DNA of 47,716 nt from Anaerolineae bacterium (GCA_011176615.1 DUEG01000005.1:1-47716), one strand, 5' to 3'; numbered from the stretch's first letter, positions 8,556 to 17,281 are shown. Made by a program: numbers and translations. Notes: generated by a model not told the origin, from the letters alone.

Positions 8556-10166
8556 TTGCTTACTAAAGTGCGATTATACCATTCAATAATTTTTTCTATC
8601 GGTATTACCTTTTTTGTTTTATCAGGATGTACACCAGCGGAAACACCTAAACCCGAAATTAAAGTGACGGTATTGGCTGATGGGAGCAGTATTGATCTTG
8701 ATCTATTACCAGGTAGTACGGTTGATGATGCACTTCGACTTGCCGGAAAAGAATTGGGGGACTTGGATCGGGTTGAACCCCCTGGCTTTTCTGTAATTGT
8801 CGAAGATATGCAGATAAATGTAATTAGGGTCAGAGAAGAATTTAATGTAGTTGAAGATATAATTCCATTTGAGAAACAATTGCAACCCAGCGAATTACTA
8901 TCAGAAGGGGAGCAAAGAACATTGCAAATGGGTGAAAATGGATTGAAAGAAGTAACTTATAGAAAACTGATTGAGAATGATGTTGAAATATCTGTTAATC
9001 CTATTAAAACAGTTATTATAAAAGAGCCTATTCCACAAATTATTTTAGTTGGTGTTCAGACTTCATTTTCACCGATGGATATACCTGGACGATTAGTATA
9101 TTTGAATGATGGAAATGCGTGGATGATGGAACAGTCTACAGCAAATCGGATACCGATTATTACGAGCGGCGATATGGATGGTCGGATTTTTGAATTATCT
9201 GATGATGGTAAATGGCTTCTTTTTACGAGGAAAAGTGATGACAAGGAAATAATAAACACGCTTTGGATAGTAAATGTAGATAAACCTGAGGAAGAATATG
9301 ATATTCATATTGAGAATGTTGTCCATTTTGCTGAATGGAAACGCGATTCTGATACAACTATAGCATATTCTACGGTAGAGCCAAGGCAAGCGCCACCAGG
9401 TTGGCAGGCGAACAACAATTTGTTAGAAGGAAGTATTTCTTCAAATGGACGGGTTTCACGCAAGGAAACTATAATTGATACAAATTCAGGCGGCATTTAT
9501 GGGTGGTGGGGTTCGGAATTTTCCTTTTCTCCGTCAGAATCAATCATTGCTTTTGCACAGCCAAGTAAAGTTGGTTATATAGATTTTCAGAATGGAGAAA
9601 GTTTGTTTGAGAAAAACATTATTCCCTTAATAACTAGAAGTGATTGGGCTTGGGTACCGGGGATAAGCTGGAGCCCTGATGGAGGATATTTATTTATTGT
9701 TGAACATACTAATCAAAATAATTCTGTTAATCCTGAAGAATCACCCGATTTTGATTTGATAGCCTTATCAACTGAAATTGGTGTGCAAATTGATCTTGTT
9801 CAACAAGTTGGAATGTTCGCATATCCATTACCATCTCCCATTATGATTCAAGCCAATGAGGAGGAATCTTATATGGTTGCATATTTACAAGCGATTTCCC
9901 CGAAAGAGAGCGAAACAAGTCGCTATATTGTAAGCATAATTGACCGGGATGGTTCAAACCGACGAAGAATCTTTCCTTCAACTGGGGAAGAAGGATTAGA
10001 CCCTATTAAAAATTGGGGGGTTTGGTCACCCGATGTTGTGCAACCATATGGTAATTATGTTCTTGCTTTGATTTACAAAGATAGTCTTTGGGTTGTGGAT
10101 CCATTATCGGGCGAATCTCGTCAAATTACAGGAGATGAGGGAATAATCAGGGTTGATTGGAAATAA
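8556..10166 (+). CDS. Lipoprotein with DUF348-like, G5 and WD40-like propeller domains
   Basis: Predicted surface lipoprotein of 536 residues. A hydrophobic signal (about residues 10-24) ends in the lipobox LSGC with Cys25. Residues about 35-85 look like a DUF348 (ubiquitin-like) domain with the pattern V-LADG-S-L-PGSTVDDAL. Residues about 110-185 match a G5 domain (LSEGEQRTLQMGENG, then VTYRK, then VSVNP-like and VQTS). The rest contains TolB/PD40-like propeller blades such as ELSDDGKWLLFTRKSD and GISWSPDGGYLFI. DUF348 and G5 occur in wall-linked proteins including resuscitation factors; no lytic domain is visible here, so a binding or sensing role is only a guess. The start is TTG, chosen because GGGAG lies 10 bases before it. 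Confidence 0.75.
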   Translation: MLTKVRLYHSIIFSIGITFFVLSGCTPAETPKPEIKVTVLADGSSIDLDLLPGSTVDDALRLAGKELGDLDRVEPPGFSVIVEDMQINVIRVREEFNVVEDIIPFEKQLQPSELLSEGEQRTLQMGENGLKEVTYRKLIENDVEISVNPIKTVIIKEPIPQIILVGVQTSFSPMDIPGRLVYLNDGNAWMMEQSTANRIPIITSGDMDGRIFELSDDGKWLLFTRKSDDKEIINTLWIVNVDKPEEEYDIHIENVVHFAEWKRDSDTTIAYSTVEPRQAPPGWQANNNLLEGSISSNGRVSRKETIIDTNSGGIYGWWGSEFSFSPSESIIAFAQPSKVGYIDFQNGESLFEKNIIPLITRSDWAWVPGISWSPDGGYLFIVEHTNQNNSVNPEESPDFDLIALSTEIGVQIDLVQQVGMFAYPLPSPIMIQANEEESYMVAYLQAISPKESETSRYIVSIIDRDGSNRRRIFPSTGEEGLDPIKNWGVWSPDVVQPYGNYVLALIYKDSLWVVDPLSGESRQITGDEGIIRVDWK

Positions 10167-10238
10167 TTATTAAAAATAATAAAAAACATTTTGAATAGGC
10201 AAATTTAATACAATAATATATATGGAGATTCATTAATT

Positions 10239-11198
10239 ATGCGAATATTGATAACGGGTGCTGCGGGTTTTCTGGGTTCACATTTGTGCGACAAGTTATT
10301 AGATGAGGGTCATAGTGTTGTGGGGATGGATAATTTTATAACGGGGAATCCAGATAATCTTGCCCATCTTGCAGGGCACGAACGTTTTTCTTTTATTCGA
10401 CATGATGTGTCAAATTTTATTTTTGTTCCAGGAAAATTAGACGCTGTTCTGCATTTTGCGTCTCCAGCAAGTCCGAATCCGAATTCTCCGTATGGATATG
10501 TAAATTTGCCTATCCAAACTATGAAAGCCGGCGCTTTAGGCACACACAACACATTAGGGGTTGCTAGAGCACATGATGCAAGGTTTATGCTTGCCTCAAC
10601 AAGTGAAATATATGGAGATCCGCTTGAACATCCCCAAAAAGAAAGTTATTGGGGACATGTTAATCCCATTGGATTACGCTCTGTTTACGATGAGGCAAAG
10701 CGGTTTGCAGAGGCGCTTACAATGGCGTATCACAGATTTCATGGGATCAACACTTGTATTGTTCGGATATTTAACACATATGGACCAAGGATGCGTATAG
10801 ACGACGGAAGGGTCGTGCCAAACTTCTTGAGTCAAGGCTTGAAGGGCGAACGCTTATCAATATTTGGTGATGGTTCGCAAACGCGGAGTTTTTGTTATGT
10901 GGATGATTTGATTAATGGAATTTATAAACTTTTAATATCAAGTATTCACGATCCTGTAAATATTGGGAATCCTTCAGAAATTAGCATATTAGAGTTTGCA
11001 AAAATAATCAATCGTCTCACAAGCAATAATGCGGGTTACGAATTAAAACCCCAACAAAGAGGGGAAGGAGACCCTCAGCGAAGGAGACCAGACATATCTC
11101 GAGCAAGAGAAATATTAAATTGGGAGCCAGAGATTGATGTGGAGGACGGATTAGAAAAAACCATACCCTATTTTAAAGAGAAATTAGGGATTCCATGA
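10239..11198 (+). CDS. NAD-dependent epimerase/dehydratase, UDP-glucuronate decarboxylase (UXS) type
   Basis: Extended short-chain dehydrogenase. GAAGFLGSH (residues 7-15) is the NAD-binding loop; Thr121-Ser-Glu123 and Tyr150-x3-Lys154 (YDEAK) form the catalytic set. The strings [20 protein letters not shown] and [10 protein letters not shown] with DDGRVVPNF are diagnostic of UDP-glucuronate decarboxylases, which convert UDP-glucuronate to UDP-xylose; dTDP-glucose 4,6-dehydratase is less likely. At 319 residues it has the normal length for a soluble bacterial UXS. TATGGAGAT precedes the ATG. Its stop overlaps the next gene (gtrA family) by four bases (ATGA), so the two are one operon. Confidence 0.85.
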   Translation: MRILITGAAGFLGSHLCDKLLDEGHSVVGMDNFITGNPDNLAHLAGHERFSFIRHDVSNFIFVPGKLDAVLHFASPASPNPNSPYGYVNLPIQTMKAGALGTHNTLGVARAHDARFMLASTSEIYGDPLEHPQKESYWGHVNPIGLRSVYDEAKRFAEALTMAYHRFHGINTCIVRIFNTYGPRMRIDDGRVVPNFLSQGLKGERLSIFGDGSQTRSFCYVDDLINGIYKLLISSIHDPVNIGNPSEISILEFAKIINRLTSNNAGYELKPQQRGEGDPQRRRPDISRAREILNWEPEIDVEDGLEKTIPYFKEKLGIP

Positions 11199-11665
11199 TT
11201 TTTATATCCATAATAAAGAATTCACGCGAGAGGAAAAGGTTTATTCGTTTTGCGGTCGTTGGAGCAATAGGGGCTTTTGTGGATTTCGGCACATTTAACC
11301 TGTTGTCTCAAGTTTTCCATATTGATCCTGTAATAGCAAGTATTACTTCATTCATAACTGCGCTTACGAGTAATTTTATTTGGAACCGGTACTGGACTTA
11401 TCCAGATTCTCGAACAAAGGCTGTTTCCCAACAAGTATTTCAATTTGCTGTAGTAAACTTGATTGGACTGGCGATAAGAACCCCAATATTTTTTGGATTC
11501 AGTAAATTATTTTTGTATTTCATTAATAGAATAAAGATATTTGAAACATTTTCAATATCAAACGAAGTCTTTGGAAACAATGTCGCACTAGCAGTTGCCA
11601 TAATTGTAGTAATGTTCTGGAATTATTTTGCAAATCGTTATTGGACATATAGTGATGTAAATTAG
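11195..11665 (+). CDS. GtrA family membrane protein
   Basis: Small polytopic protein (156 residues) with four hydrophobic segments and the GtrA-family signatures [20 protein letters not shown] near the N-terminus, [11 protein letters not shown] mid-protein and a second copy, [10 protein letters not shown], at the C-terminus. GtrA proteins are thought to help move polyprenyl-linked sugars across the membrane for surface glycosylation. Four-base overlap with the UXS-like gene upstream supports a shared role in glycan precursor supply. Confidence 0.85.
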   Translation: MIFISIIKNSRERKRFIRFAVVGAIGAFVDFGTFNLLSQVFHIDPVIASITSFITALTSNFIWNRYWTYPDSRTKAVSQQVFQFAVVNLIGLAIRTPIFFGFSKLFLYFINRIKIFETFSISNEVFGNNVALAVAIIVVMFWNYFANRYWTYSDVN

Positions 11666-11714
11666 GTAGCGATCATTTGTTAAAAATATTGAGGTGAGTG
11701 TATATAATAGTAAT

Positions 11715-12092
11715 ATGAAAAAAAGGAAACGAATAATACCGATTTATACATCAAGAGGAGATGTAGGTGCACTTCTTGTTTATCCTTGGATTCATAATCT
11801 GCAAGGAGAATGGATAGGATGGGTAACCTCAACCGGAGAGGTTTATTCTGTCCTTGGTAATTATGTTGGCTGGCTTAGTAAAGACCCTAGGATTTTGAGA
11901 AGGAGAAGTTACGATTTTTCAAAACCTCGGCTTAAACCCCCTCCTCAACCAAAAAAGATTAGACCTCCAGCAACACTACCTTTAGCGCCGTTAATGCCAA
12001 TGTTAACTTATGCAACAATCGATGTTTTGCTTGATGAACCCGAAAAATTAAGTACCCCTGATTCGGATGATCTAAGAGAGGATATGGACTAG
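11715..12092 (+). CDS. Conserved-looking small protein of unknown function
   Basis: About 125 residues. The first 75 residues look like a compact beta-rich domain (IIPIYTSRGDVGALLVYPW, GEWIGWVTSTGEVYSVLGNY, VGWLSKDPRILRRR), somewhat reminiscent of a PRC-barrel; the remainder is proline-rich (PPPQPKKIRPPA) with an acidic end. I do not recognise the family. The start is uncertain: ATG at 11715 gives a natural N-terminus (MKKRKRIIP), while an in-frame GTG at 11694 would add seven residues; neither has a well-placed ribosome binding site, although GAGGTG lies 18 bases before the ATG. It sits between gtrA and the AAA+ ATPase on the same strand. Confidence 0.6.
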   Translation: MKKRKRIIPIYTSRGDVGALLVYPWIHNLQGEWIGWVTSTGEVYSVLGNYVGWLSKDPRILRRRSYDFSKPRLKPPPQPKKIRPPATLPLAPLMPMLTYATIDVLLDEPEKLSTPDSDDLREDMD

Positions 12093-12131
12093 ATAATTTC
12101 AAGATAAGAACTGATTTGAGGTTGTTAACGC

Positions 12132-13373
12132 TTGCATAAAAGAATGATGGAGACAATGAATACAGACAGTGTATCAGAAGAAGAGAATAACATTTCTTCC
12201 CTTACCAATAATGATACTGGGGAAAATATTACTGGTGTTCGATCTTTGATGGAATTAATCGATATTGTAACTGGAAGGAATTTACAGAATACTCAAATTC
12301 AAGAAGATGGGGGATATGCCGATGTGATACCATTTCCTTTTATGGCTATTGTTGGTCAAAAGGAGATGAAAATTGCTTTAATTCTGTCAATCATTAACCC
12401 ACTGATGGGGGGAGTATTACTCATTGGACCAAGAGGTACTGGAAAAACAATAGCGGTTAGAAGTCTGATTGATTTATTACCAGATGTACCTCGTAGTTTA
12501 TGCTTTTATGGATGTTTGGAAGAGGATATTGAGAAAGGTGGTTTAGATGCAGTTTGCCCCGCGTGTGCTAAAAAATTTGCTATGGGGGAACCAATTTCAG
12601 TATTGGATCGAGTAAGATTGGTAGAATTGCCTCTAAATGCAAAAATCGATGATGTTATCGGTGGGCTGGACGAAAGAGCGACAATAAATGACCGGTTGCG
12701 ATTAAAGCGTGGAATATTAGCGCAGGCTGATCGTAATATTCTTTATGTTGATGAAGTTAATCTTCTCTCAGATGATGTAATTGATGCAATTCTTGATGCC
12801 TCGGCGCAAGGTCATTATACTGTCAGAAGAGGGCCAGTTTCTGCAACTTATCGCTCTAGATTTGTATTTGTTGGGTCAATGAATCCAGAGGAAGGAAATC
12901 TTCGCCCACAAATAATGGATCGTTTTGGATTAAGGGTGGTTATGCAGGGACTTAAAGAACCAAAAGAAAGATTAGAAGCGTATCGTCGGGTAAACTTATA
13001 TTTAAATAATCCTTACCAAGTCGTAAATAATTTTAAGGACGAAACAAGAATTGCTAAAGAGGAAATACAACTGGCAAGAGAAATGCTTCCAAAGGCTATT
13101 CTCAATGATGAGATAGCAAACCTTGGGTTGAAGCTGATATCAAAATTAAAAATCGAATCATTAAGAGCGGAAATTACTTTGTTTGAAGCGGCAAAAGCAT
13201 ATGCTGTTGCTGATGGAAGAATTGAGGTTACTAGAAACGATTTATTGAGGGTGGCGCCACTTGCTTTGAGATTGCGAAGATCGTCATTCATAACCGATTA
13301 CTTGTCCCAGCAAAATCAAGAAAAAGAAGAATTGGACAAAATCTTGGACGAGGTCATTCGTCATCAAGAGTAG
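12132..13373 (+). CDS. AAA+ ATPase, magnesium-chelatase subunit I (BchI/ChlI)-like
   Basis: 413 residues. The Walker A motif GPRGTGKT lies at 99-106 and Walker B ILYVDEVNLL at about 204-213, followed by FVFVGSMNPEEGNLRPQIMD with the sensor and arginine-finger region, all very close to BchI. Between them are four cysteines (125, 129, 143, 146; the last two as CPAC), possibly a small zinc site. BchI works with BchD and BchH to insert Mg into protoporphyrin; none of those, nor any pigment gene, is in the window, so it may serve another metal chelatase or a MoxR-like VWA partner. The TTG start is chosen because GAGGT stands 9 bases upstream; ATG codons at 12144 and 12147 are alternatives. The first 60 residues are acidic and probably flexible. 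Confidence 0.8.
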   Translation: MHKRMMETMNTDSVSEEENNISSLTNNDTGENITGVRSLMELIDIVTGRNLQNTQIQEDGGYADVIPFPFMAIVGQKEMKIALILSIINPLMGGVLLIGPRGTGKTIAVRSLIDLLPDVPRSLCFYGCLEEDIEKGGLDAVCPACAKKFAMGEPISVLDRVRLVELPLNAKIDDVIGGLDERATINDRLRLKRGILAQADRNILYVDEVNLLSDDVIDAILDASAQGHYTVRRGPVSATYRSRFVFVGSMNPEEGNLRPQIMDRFGLRVVMQGLKEPKERLEAYRRVNLYLNNPYQVVNNFKDETRIAKEEIQLAREMLPKAILNDEIANLGLKLISKLKIESLRAEITLFEAAKAYAVADGRIEVTRNDLLRVAPLALRLRRSSFITDYLSQQNQEKEELDKILDEVIRHQE

Positions 13374-13409
13374 AATCAAGAATAATCGTAAAATGAGAAA
13401 ATTGCTGTT

Positions 13410-13970
13410 ATGTCAAGTCTTCGTGTAATTTCCGGTAAAGCGAGAGGCAAGAAATTAAGATCTGTGCCAGGAGATATTACAAGACCTATTACTGATAGGG
13501 TAAAAGAGGCATTGTTCAATATCATAGGGGCGGATATAGTTTCGAGTAAATTATTAGATTTGTTTGCGGGGACAGGCAGCGTGGGGATTGAGGCATTAAG
13601 TCGTGGGGCGAAATATGTGCTTTTTCTTGATAAAAACCGCAATGCAATCAACACGATTCGTCAAAATATAGAATCTACAGGAGTGAGTCAGCATAGCGAA
13701 GTTGTGAAAGCGGATGCATTTGTCTATATCAAGAAACCCCCGGATAATTCATTCGATTATATTTATGTTGCCCCTCCCCAATATAAAGATTTGTGGAAGA
13801 AGGCAATCAAATTATTGGATGAAAGGAAGGGATGGTTGGATTCAGATGGATGGGTTATTGTTCAAATACACCCTAAAGAGTATCAAGAAATCGAATTAAA
13901 ACATTTGTTTGAATTTGACCAAAGGGATTACGGGAGTACAAGGCTTGTTTTTTATAGAAAAAATCAATAA
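13410..13970 (+). CDS. rsmD: 16S rRNA (guanine966-N2)-methyltransferase RsmD family
   Basis: SAM-dependent methyltransferase of 186 residues, the usual RsmD length. The N-terminal LRVISGKARGKKLRSVPG with RPITDRVKEALFNIIG is the RsmD signature; LLDLFAGTGSVGIEALSRGA (48-67) is the SAM-binding motif I. Motif IV, normally D-P-P-Y/F, reads here VAPPQY (120-125), so the acidic or polar first residue is an alanine. The fold and rest of the protein are intact, so I keep the family name, with a caution about catalysis. coaD, which often follows rsmD, is absent; the next gene is convergent. Confidence 0.85.
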   Translation: MSSLRVISGKARGKKLRSVPGDITRPITDRVKEALFNIIGADIVSSKLLDLFAGTGSVGIEALSRGAKYVLFLDKNRNAINTIRQNIESTGVSQHSEVVKADAFVYIKKPPDNSFDYIYVAPPQYKDLWKKAIKLLDERKGWLDSDGWVIVQIHPKEYQEIELKHLFEFDQRDYGSTRLVFYRKNQ

Positions 13971-14013
13971 AAAAGGGGATAATATTTTGTGCCAATTTAC
14001 ATTAAGAAAGATA

Positions 14014-14038
14014 GGGGTGTAAGAAATTCCTACACCCC
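14014..14038. terminator. Bidirectional hairpin between rsmD and the aldolase gene
   Basis: Perfect 8-base-pair stem GGGGTGTA/TACACCCC with a 9-base loop, centred between two convergent genes. On the minus strand it is followed by a T-rich run (TATCTTTCTT); on the plus strand by a weaker T-rich stretch. It probably ends transcripts from both sides. Confidence 0.6.
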
Positions 14039-14050
14039 AGTTGTAGTTAT

Positions 14051-15469
14051 TTAATCTGCTAAATCGCTTGTATCTTCAGCGCTTAAAACATCTTTTAAAT
14101 AGTTCTCTAATTTGGGTTGTATTTTTACATGTTTTATATGTTTGCCAACATATTTCTTCGTTCCATGTATTTTAAGAAGCGTAAAAAGATTCCTGAATTT
14201 AGATTCCCACGCAGCCTCAATTTTCTCTTTCTGTTCTGGTGGTAGAGACCAGGTTTGCTTTTTAAAAGGACCAATCGCTCGTTTTCGGGTCTTATAATAA
14301 AATTGATCATCTGTTTGACCCTCTTTGCGCTCATTTGAATGGTTTTCTCGTAAATAAGCATAAATATCATTGCGAAGATCATCAGGGATTAGGTCATAAA
14401 AGATATTCTGAAAATTAGTCGCAAGATGTACTTCTACTGCTTCTGATTCAACAAATTTGCCGAAAGCATCTTCTGGTAGTGTGGATGCGCCATGCTGAAC
14501 GGCTCCGCCCATCCCATAATCTTTTCGTGCTATCCTGCTTAACTTTAATAATGTATCAAAGTCAACTTTTACTTTGGCAATAGACCCGTCAGGTAATACG
14601 ACTCCGCCATGAGAAGTCCCTGTTTGGATGCTTATTTTACTGAGTCCAATGGCTTTGGGGGAGATTTCTTTGAGATGAGAGTTATATCCATCCATATAAA
14701 CTCGTAACTCTTCCTCTGTAGAATTATGCCCCCCAACTTCTCCAATCTCACCCCCAATAGATACAGGTATATCCTTGGGCTGGATTGAGCGGATAAATGC
14801 AGAGAATTCGGCAGAAAGACTGGTATTTAATCTTTGTTGTTCAGGAATAGTTGTTTTGCTTAAATCAACCAAAGTCGATGTGTCTATATCGATATTGTAA
14901 AAGCCTGCAGAAATTGCCTCGATGGAAAGATCTTTGATTGCTTGTATTTCTTTGTCTTTGTTTTCTATAAATCGCTTTGGTGATACTTGAAAATGGTCAC
15001 CCTGGATAAATATTGCGCCGCGGAAATCCTCTTTTATGGCTGCTGCTAATATGCTTGTTACGTATTCTGATGGTCTTTGGTCTGTATACCCCATCTCTGA
15101 TCTAGCGATTTCAAATATGAACGCACCTGCATCCATACTATTCGCGACCTTGAAGACAGTACAGGCTGCGTTAAAAGATAGAGCACGAAGGTTAATTGCT
15201 GGTACAGTAAAATTTGTGGGGACTTCGCCACGACCACGGGCAAGATATAAATCGTTTATAGATGATGGTATTATATCCAAAGCCAAAGCGATTTTGCGCG
15301 TTAAATATCTAGCCAGACCTTGTTGATAACCGCTTCCAAGTGCTGATAATTCAGCGAATTTGGAAATATTTGCTCGTAATTTTGAGGAATCGAGGATAAC
15401 AATATGACCGTCTTTTAGATCAACGCTATTATCTAGTAGTTTTAGCAATTCTTGAATTCTTCTGTCCAT
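14051..15469 (-). CDS. Class II (zinc) fructose/tagatose-bisphosphate-type aldolase
   Basis: 472-residue TIM-barrel aldolase of the class II family, which splits or forms ketose-1,6-bisphosphates. Zinc ligands and active-site segments are visible: FIQGDHFQ around residue 155, then the segment with GGEIGEVGGHNS around 240, SIQTGTSHGGVV around 276 and GAVQHGASTLPE around 315. It is longer than the typical 285-310 residue enzyme because of N- and C-terminal extensions, the latter with KRAIGPFKKQTW, as in a distinct large group of class II aldolases. AAGGAG lies 7 bases before the ATG. The sugar phosphate used cannot be told from the sequence. Confidence 0.82.
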   Translation of the reverse strand: MDRRIQELLKLLDNSVDLKDGHIVILDSSKLRANISKFAELSALGSGYQQGLARYLTRKIALALDIIPSSINDLYLARGRGEVPTNFTVPAINLRALSFNAACTVFKVANSMDAGAFIFEIARSEMGYTDQRPSEYVTSILAAAIKEDFRGAIFIQGDHFQVSPKRFIENKDKEIQAIKDLSIEAISAGFYNIDIDTSTLVDLSKTTIPEQQRLNTSLSAEFSAFIRSIQPKDIPVSIGGEIGEVGGHNSTEEELRVYMDGYNSHLKEISPKAIGLSKISIQTGTSHGGVVLPDGSIAKVKVDFDTLLKLSRIARKDYGMGGAVQHGASTLPEDAFGKFVESEAVEVHLATNFQNIFYDLIPDDLRNDIYAYLRENHSNERKEGQTDDQFYYKTRKRAIGPFKKQTWSLPPEQKEKIEAAWESKFRNLFTLLKIHGTKKYVGKHIKHVKIQPKLENYLKDVLSAEDTSDLAD

Positions 15470-15523
15470 TATGAAACTCCTTATCGTTGTAAACGTATAT
15501 ACCTAATAAATAGGATCAGTGAG

Positions 15524-15551
15524 ATTATAAACTGGAATGAAATAATAGCAA
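15524..15551 (-). promoter_or_regulatory. Promoter for the aldolase gene
   Basis: On the minus strand TTGCTA and TATAAT are separated by 16 bases, about 55 bases before the aldolase ATG. It lies back to back with a plus-strand promoter starting 18 bases further on. Confidence 0.55.
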
Positions 15552-15569
15552 GGCTTGAATATTATTTTA

Positions 15570-15598
15570 TTGCTTTAATGGATTTCTCAGGCTATAAT
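15570..15598 (+). promoter_or_regulatory. Promoter for the helical protein and SPFH gene pair
   Basis: TTGCTT and a perfect TATAAT with a 17-base spacer lie about 45 bases upstream of the ATG at 15643. It is divergent from the aldolase promoter, and both fall within one 80-base region. Confidence 0.6.
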
Positions 15599-15642
15599 TG
15601 ATTTAATAATATGGACAAAGTAAATATCATTTGGAGGATAAT

Positions 15643-16158
15643 ATGAGTGACCTATTCGAAAAAATTACAGGAGATCAAGATATATTCAAAAAGATTGCGA
15701 ACAAAATACCGGGTTTCAATGGCTATATAGAACGACAAGACCGTAGGGCTGCAGATAAGATTCTAAGGGAGACAATTGCTGCCCATTTTGAAGGATTATA
15801 CGAGAAGGTGTCTTCGCTTCAAGAGGATTTTATTAGCCAAGGTGAAATCATGTACGTAGACGATCTTGAAAAAGCCGCCATAAAACTACGCACATTTATA
15901 GATAGAATAAAAACAGCATCCTATGGATATTCAGGTTTTTTTGATTCAATTAAATTAAATGAAGAAGAACTAAAACAAATTTATGAGTATGATCTAAAAA
16001 TGGTTGATCTTGAGGATGAGGTTTTACATGCGATTGAAAATGTTGAGGAATCAATGGGGAGCGATGGCATTCAAGCGGCGATTAGAAATCTCATTCAGAA
16101 AGCAAGTGAATGTGTAGAGATATTTAATCGAAGAGATGAGGTTGTTACACAGGGTTAA
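15643..16158 (+). CDS. Unknown helical cytoplasmic protein, partner of the SPFH protein
   Basis: 171 residues when started at the ATG preceded by GGAGGA; an in-frame TTG twelve bases upstream overlaps that ribosome binding site and is unlikely. The sequence is charged and almost wholly helix-forming, with no signal peptide or membrane segment: PGFNGYIERQDRRAADKILR near the N-terminus, then long amphipathic stretches up to a final helix (RNLIQKASECVEIFNRRDEV). I do not recognise a family. It lies 41 bases upstream of the SPFH-domain gene on the same strand and under the same promoter, so the two probably act together. Confidence 0.75.
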   Translation: MSDLFEKITGDQDIFKKIANKIPGFNGYIERQDRRAADKILRETIAAHFEGLYEKVSSLQEDFISQGEIMYVDDLEKAAIKLRTFIDRIKTASYGYSGFFDSIKLNEEELKQIYEYDLKMVDLEDEVLHAIENVEESMGSDGIQAAIRNLIQKASECVEIFNRRDEVVTQG

Positions 16159-16199
16159 TAAATCATTATTAATTATGAGAAAAAAGGAGGAACAGTGTT

Positions 16200-17252
16200 A
16201 TGGCTAGAATTTTTGATGTAATTGAGTATCCAGATGCAATGAAGGATGAGATTGTTCATCGTTTTCCTGAAACAGGTTTTGGTGACTTTAGAATAGGATC
16301 ACAAGTTATTGTACGCGAATCTCAATCGGCTGTATTTTATCGCGATGGACAGGCATTGGATGTTTTTGGTCCCGGAAGGCACACGATTGCTACTGCAAAT
16401 ATTCCAAGACTGATAGATTTCATCGGCAAAGCATTTAATGATCGCACACCTTTTCCGGCAGAAGTGTATTTCGTTTCTATGAGAGAATTTGTCGACAAAA
16501 AATGGGGAACCCCTCAACCTATTATTGTTAAAAACCCAGGAATGGGGTTGGGAGTTGCTCTGCTACAAGGGTTTGGAACATATTCCTTCCAGGTATCCAA
16601 TCCACAACAGTTTGTTACTCAGATCGTTGGAGCTCAGGGCGTTTTTAGGACAAAAGACATTGAAAATCGGTTAAGAGATGTGTTGCTTTCAGACTTAACT
16701 GACTTACTTGGAGAAACAGGAGCCAAGCATAGTGTTTTAGAATTAATTGGCTTAGTAAATGAATTGGGTGCTGGTGTCCGGGCAAAAGCCCAGGATCACT
16801 TTGCTTCATTGGGATTGACTCTCAAGACATTCCTAATTGCCAACTTGAAACCTTCGGATAAATCTGCAGAAGAATTACGTGCTATGGGAATGCTCGATAT
16901 GGACACTTATACAAGATTGCAAGCTGCAGACGCTTTGCGCGATGCTGCTCAAAACCCTAGTGGTGGGGCTGGATTGACTGCAGGCATAGGGGCAGGAGTT
17001 GGTATTGGAAATGTAATGAGCCAAACACTTCAAGGAATGACGGGGAGTGGAAATAACCAAAAAACTCCAGAAGGTGGTTCTTCAAATATGAGCATACCTG
17101 ATGTTATGACACCCTCTGAAGCAGCCAGTTTCCTTCGTGTGTCAGAGGAAGATGTGGTCGCTGCTATTGAATCGGGTGATATAAAAGCACGAAAACTAGG
17201 AAAGGCTTATAGAATTAGTAAAAAAGCATTAGAAGATTTCTTGTCAGGTTAA
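16200..17252 (+). CDS. YdjI-like SPFH-domain protein with C-terminal excisionase-type HTH
   Basis: 350 residues. Residues about 1-225 are an SPFH (band 7) domain of the YdjI / virion-core-like group, shown by VRESQSAVFYRDGQALDVFG, PGRHTIATANIPRL and AEVYFVSMREFVDKKWGT. A glycine-rich linker follows (about 250-285). The last 48 residues (303-350; TPSEAASFLRVSEEDVVAAI, then GKAYRISKKALEDFL) match a MerR/excisionase-type helix-turn-helix. YdjI relatives in Bacillus work with PspA at stressed membranes and commonly end in a zinc ribbon; here a DNA-binding-like module takes that place. AAAGGAGGAACAG precedes the ATG. No membrane span or signal peptide is seen. Confidence 0.82.
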   Translation: MARIFDVIEYPDAMKDEIVHRFPETGFGDFRIGSQVIVRESQSAVFYRDGQALDVFGPGRHTIATANIPRLIDFIGKAFNDRTPFPAEVYFVSMREFVDKKWGTPQPIIVKNPGMGLGVALLQGFGTYSFQVSNPQQFVTQIVGAQGVFRTKDIENRLRDVLLSDLTDLLGETGAKHSVLELIGLVNELGAGVRAKAQDHFASLGLTLKTFLIANLKPSDKSAEELRAMGMLDMDTYTRLQAADALRDAAQNPSGGAGLTAGIGAGVGIGNVMSQTLQGMTGSGNNQKTPEGGSSNMSIPDVMTPSEAASFLRVSEEDVVAAIESGDIKARKLGKAYRISKKALEDFLSG

Positions 17253-17281
17253 TAGAGGAACGAAAATAAAATAAAAATTTG

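Noticed and set aside
10191-10219. TTGAAT-17-TAATAT before the UXS-like gene
   Set aside because: The start point would fall inside the ribosome binding site, so the message could not be translated normally; likely chance in A+T-rich DNA.
15631-15642. TTG start for the helical protein
   Set aside because: The ribosome binding site GGAGGA lies inside this extension and points to the ATG at 15643.
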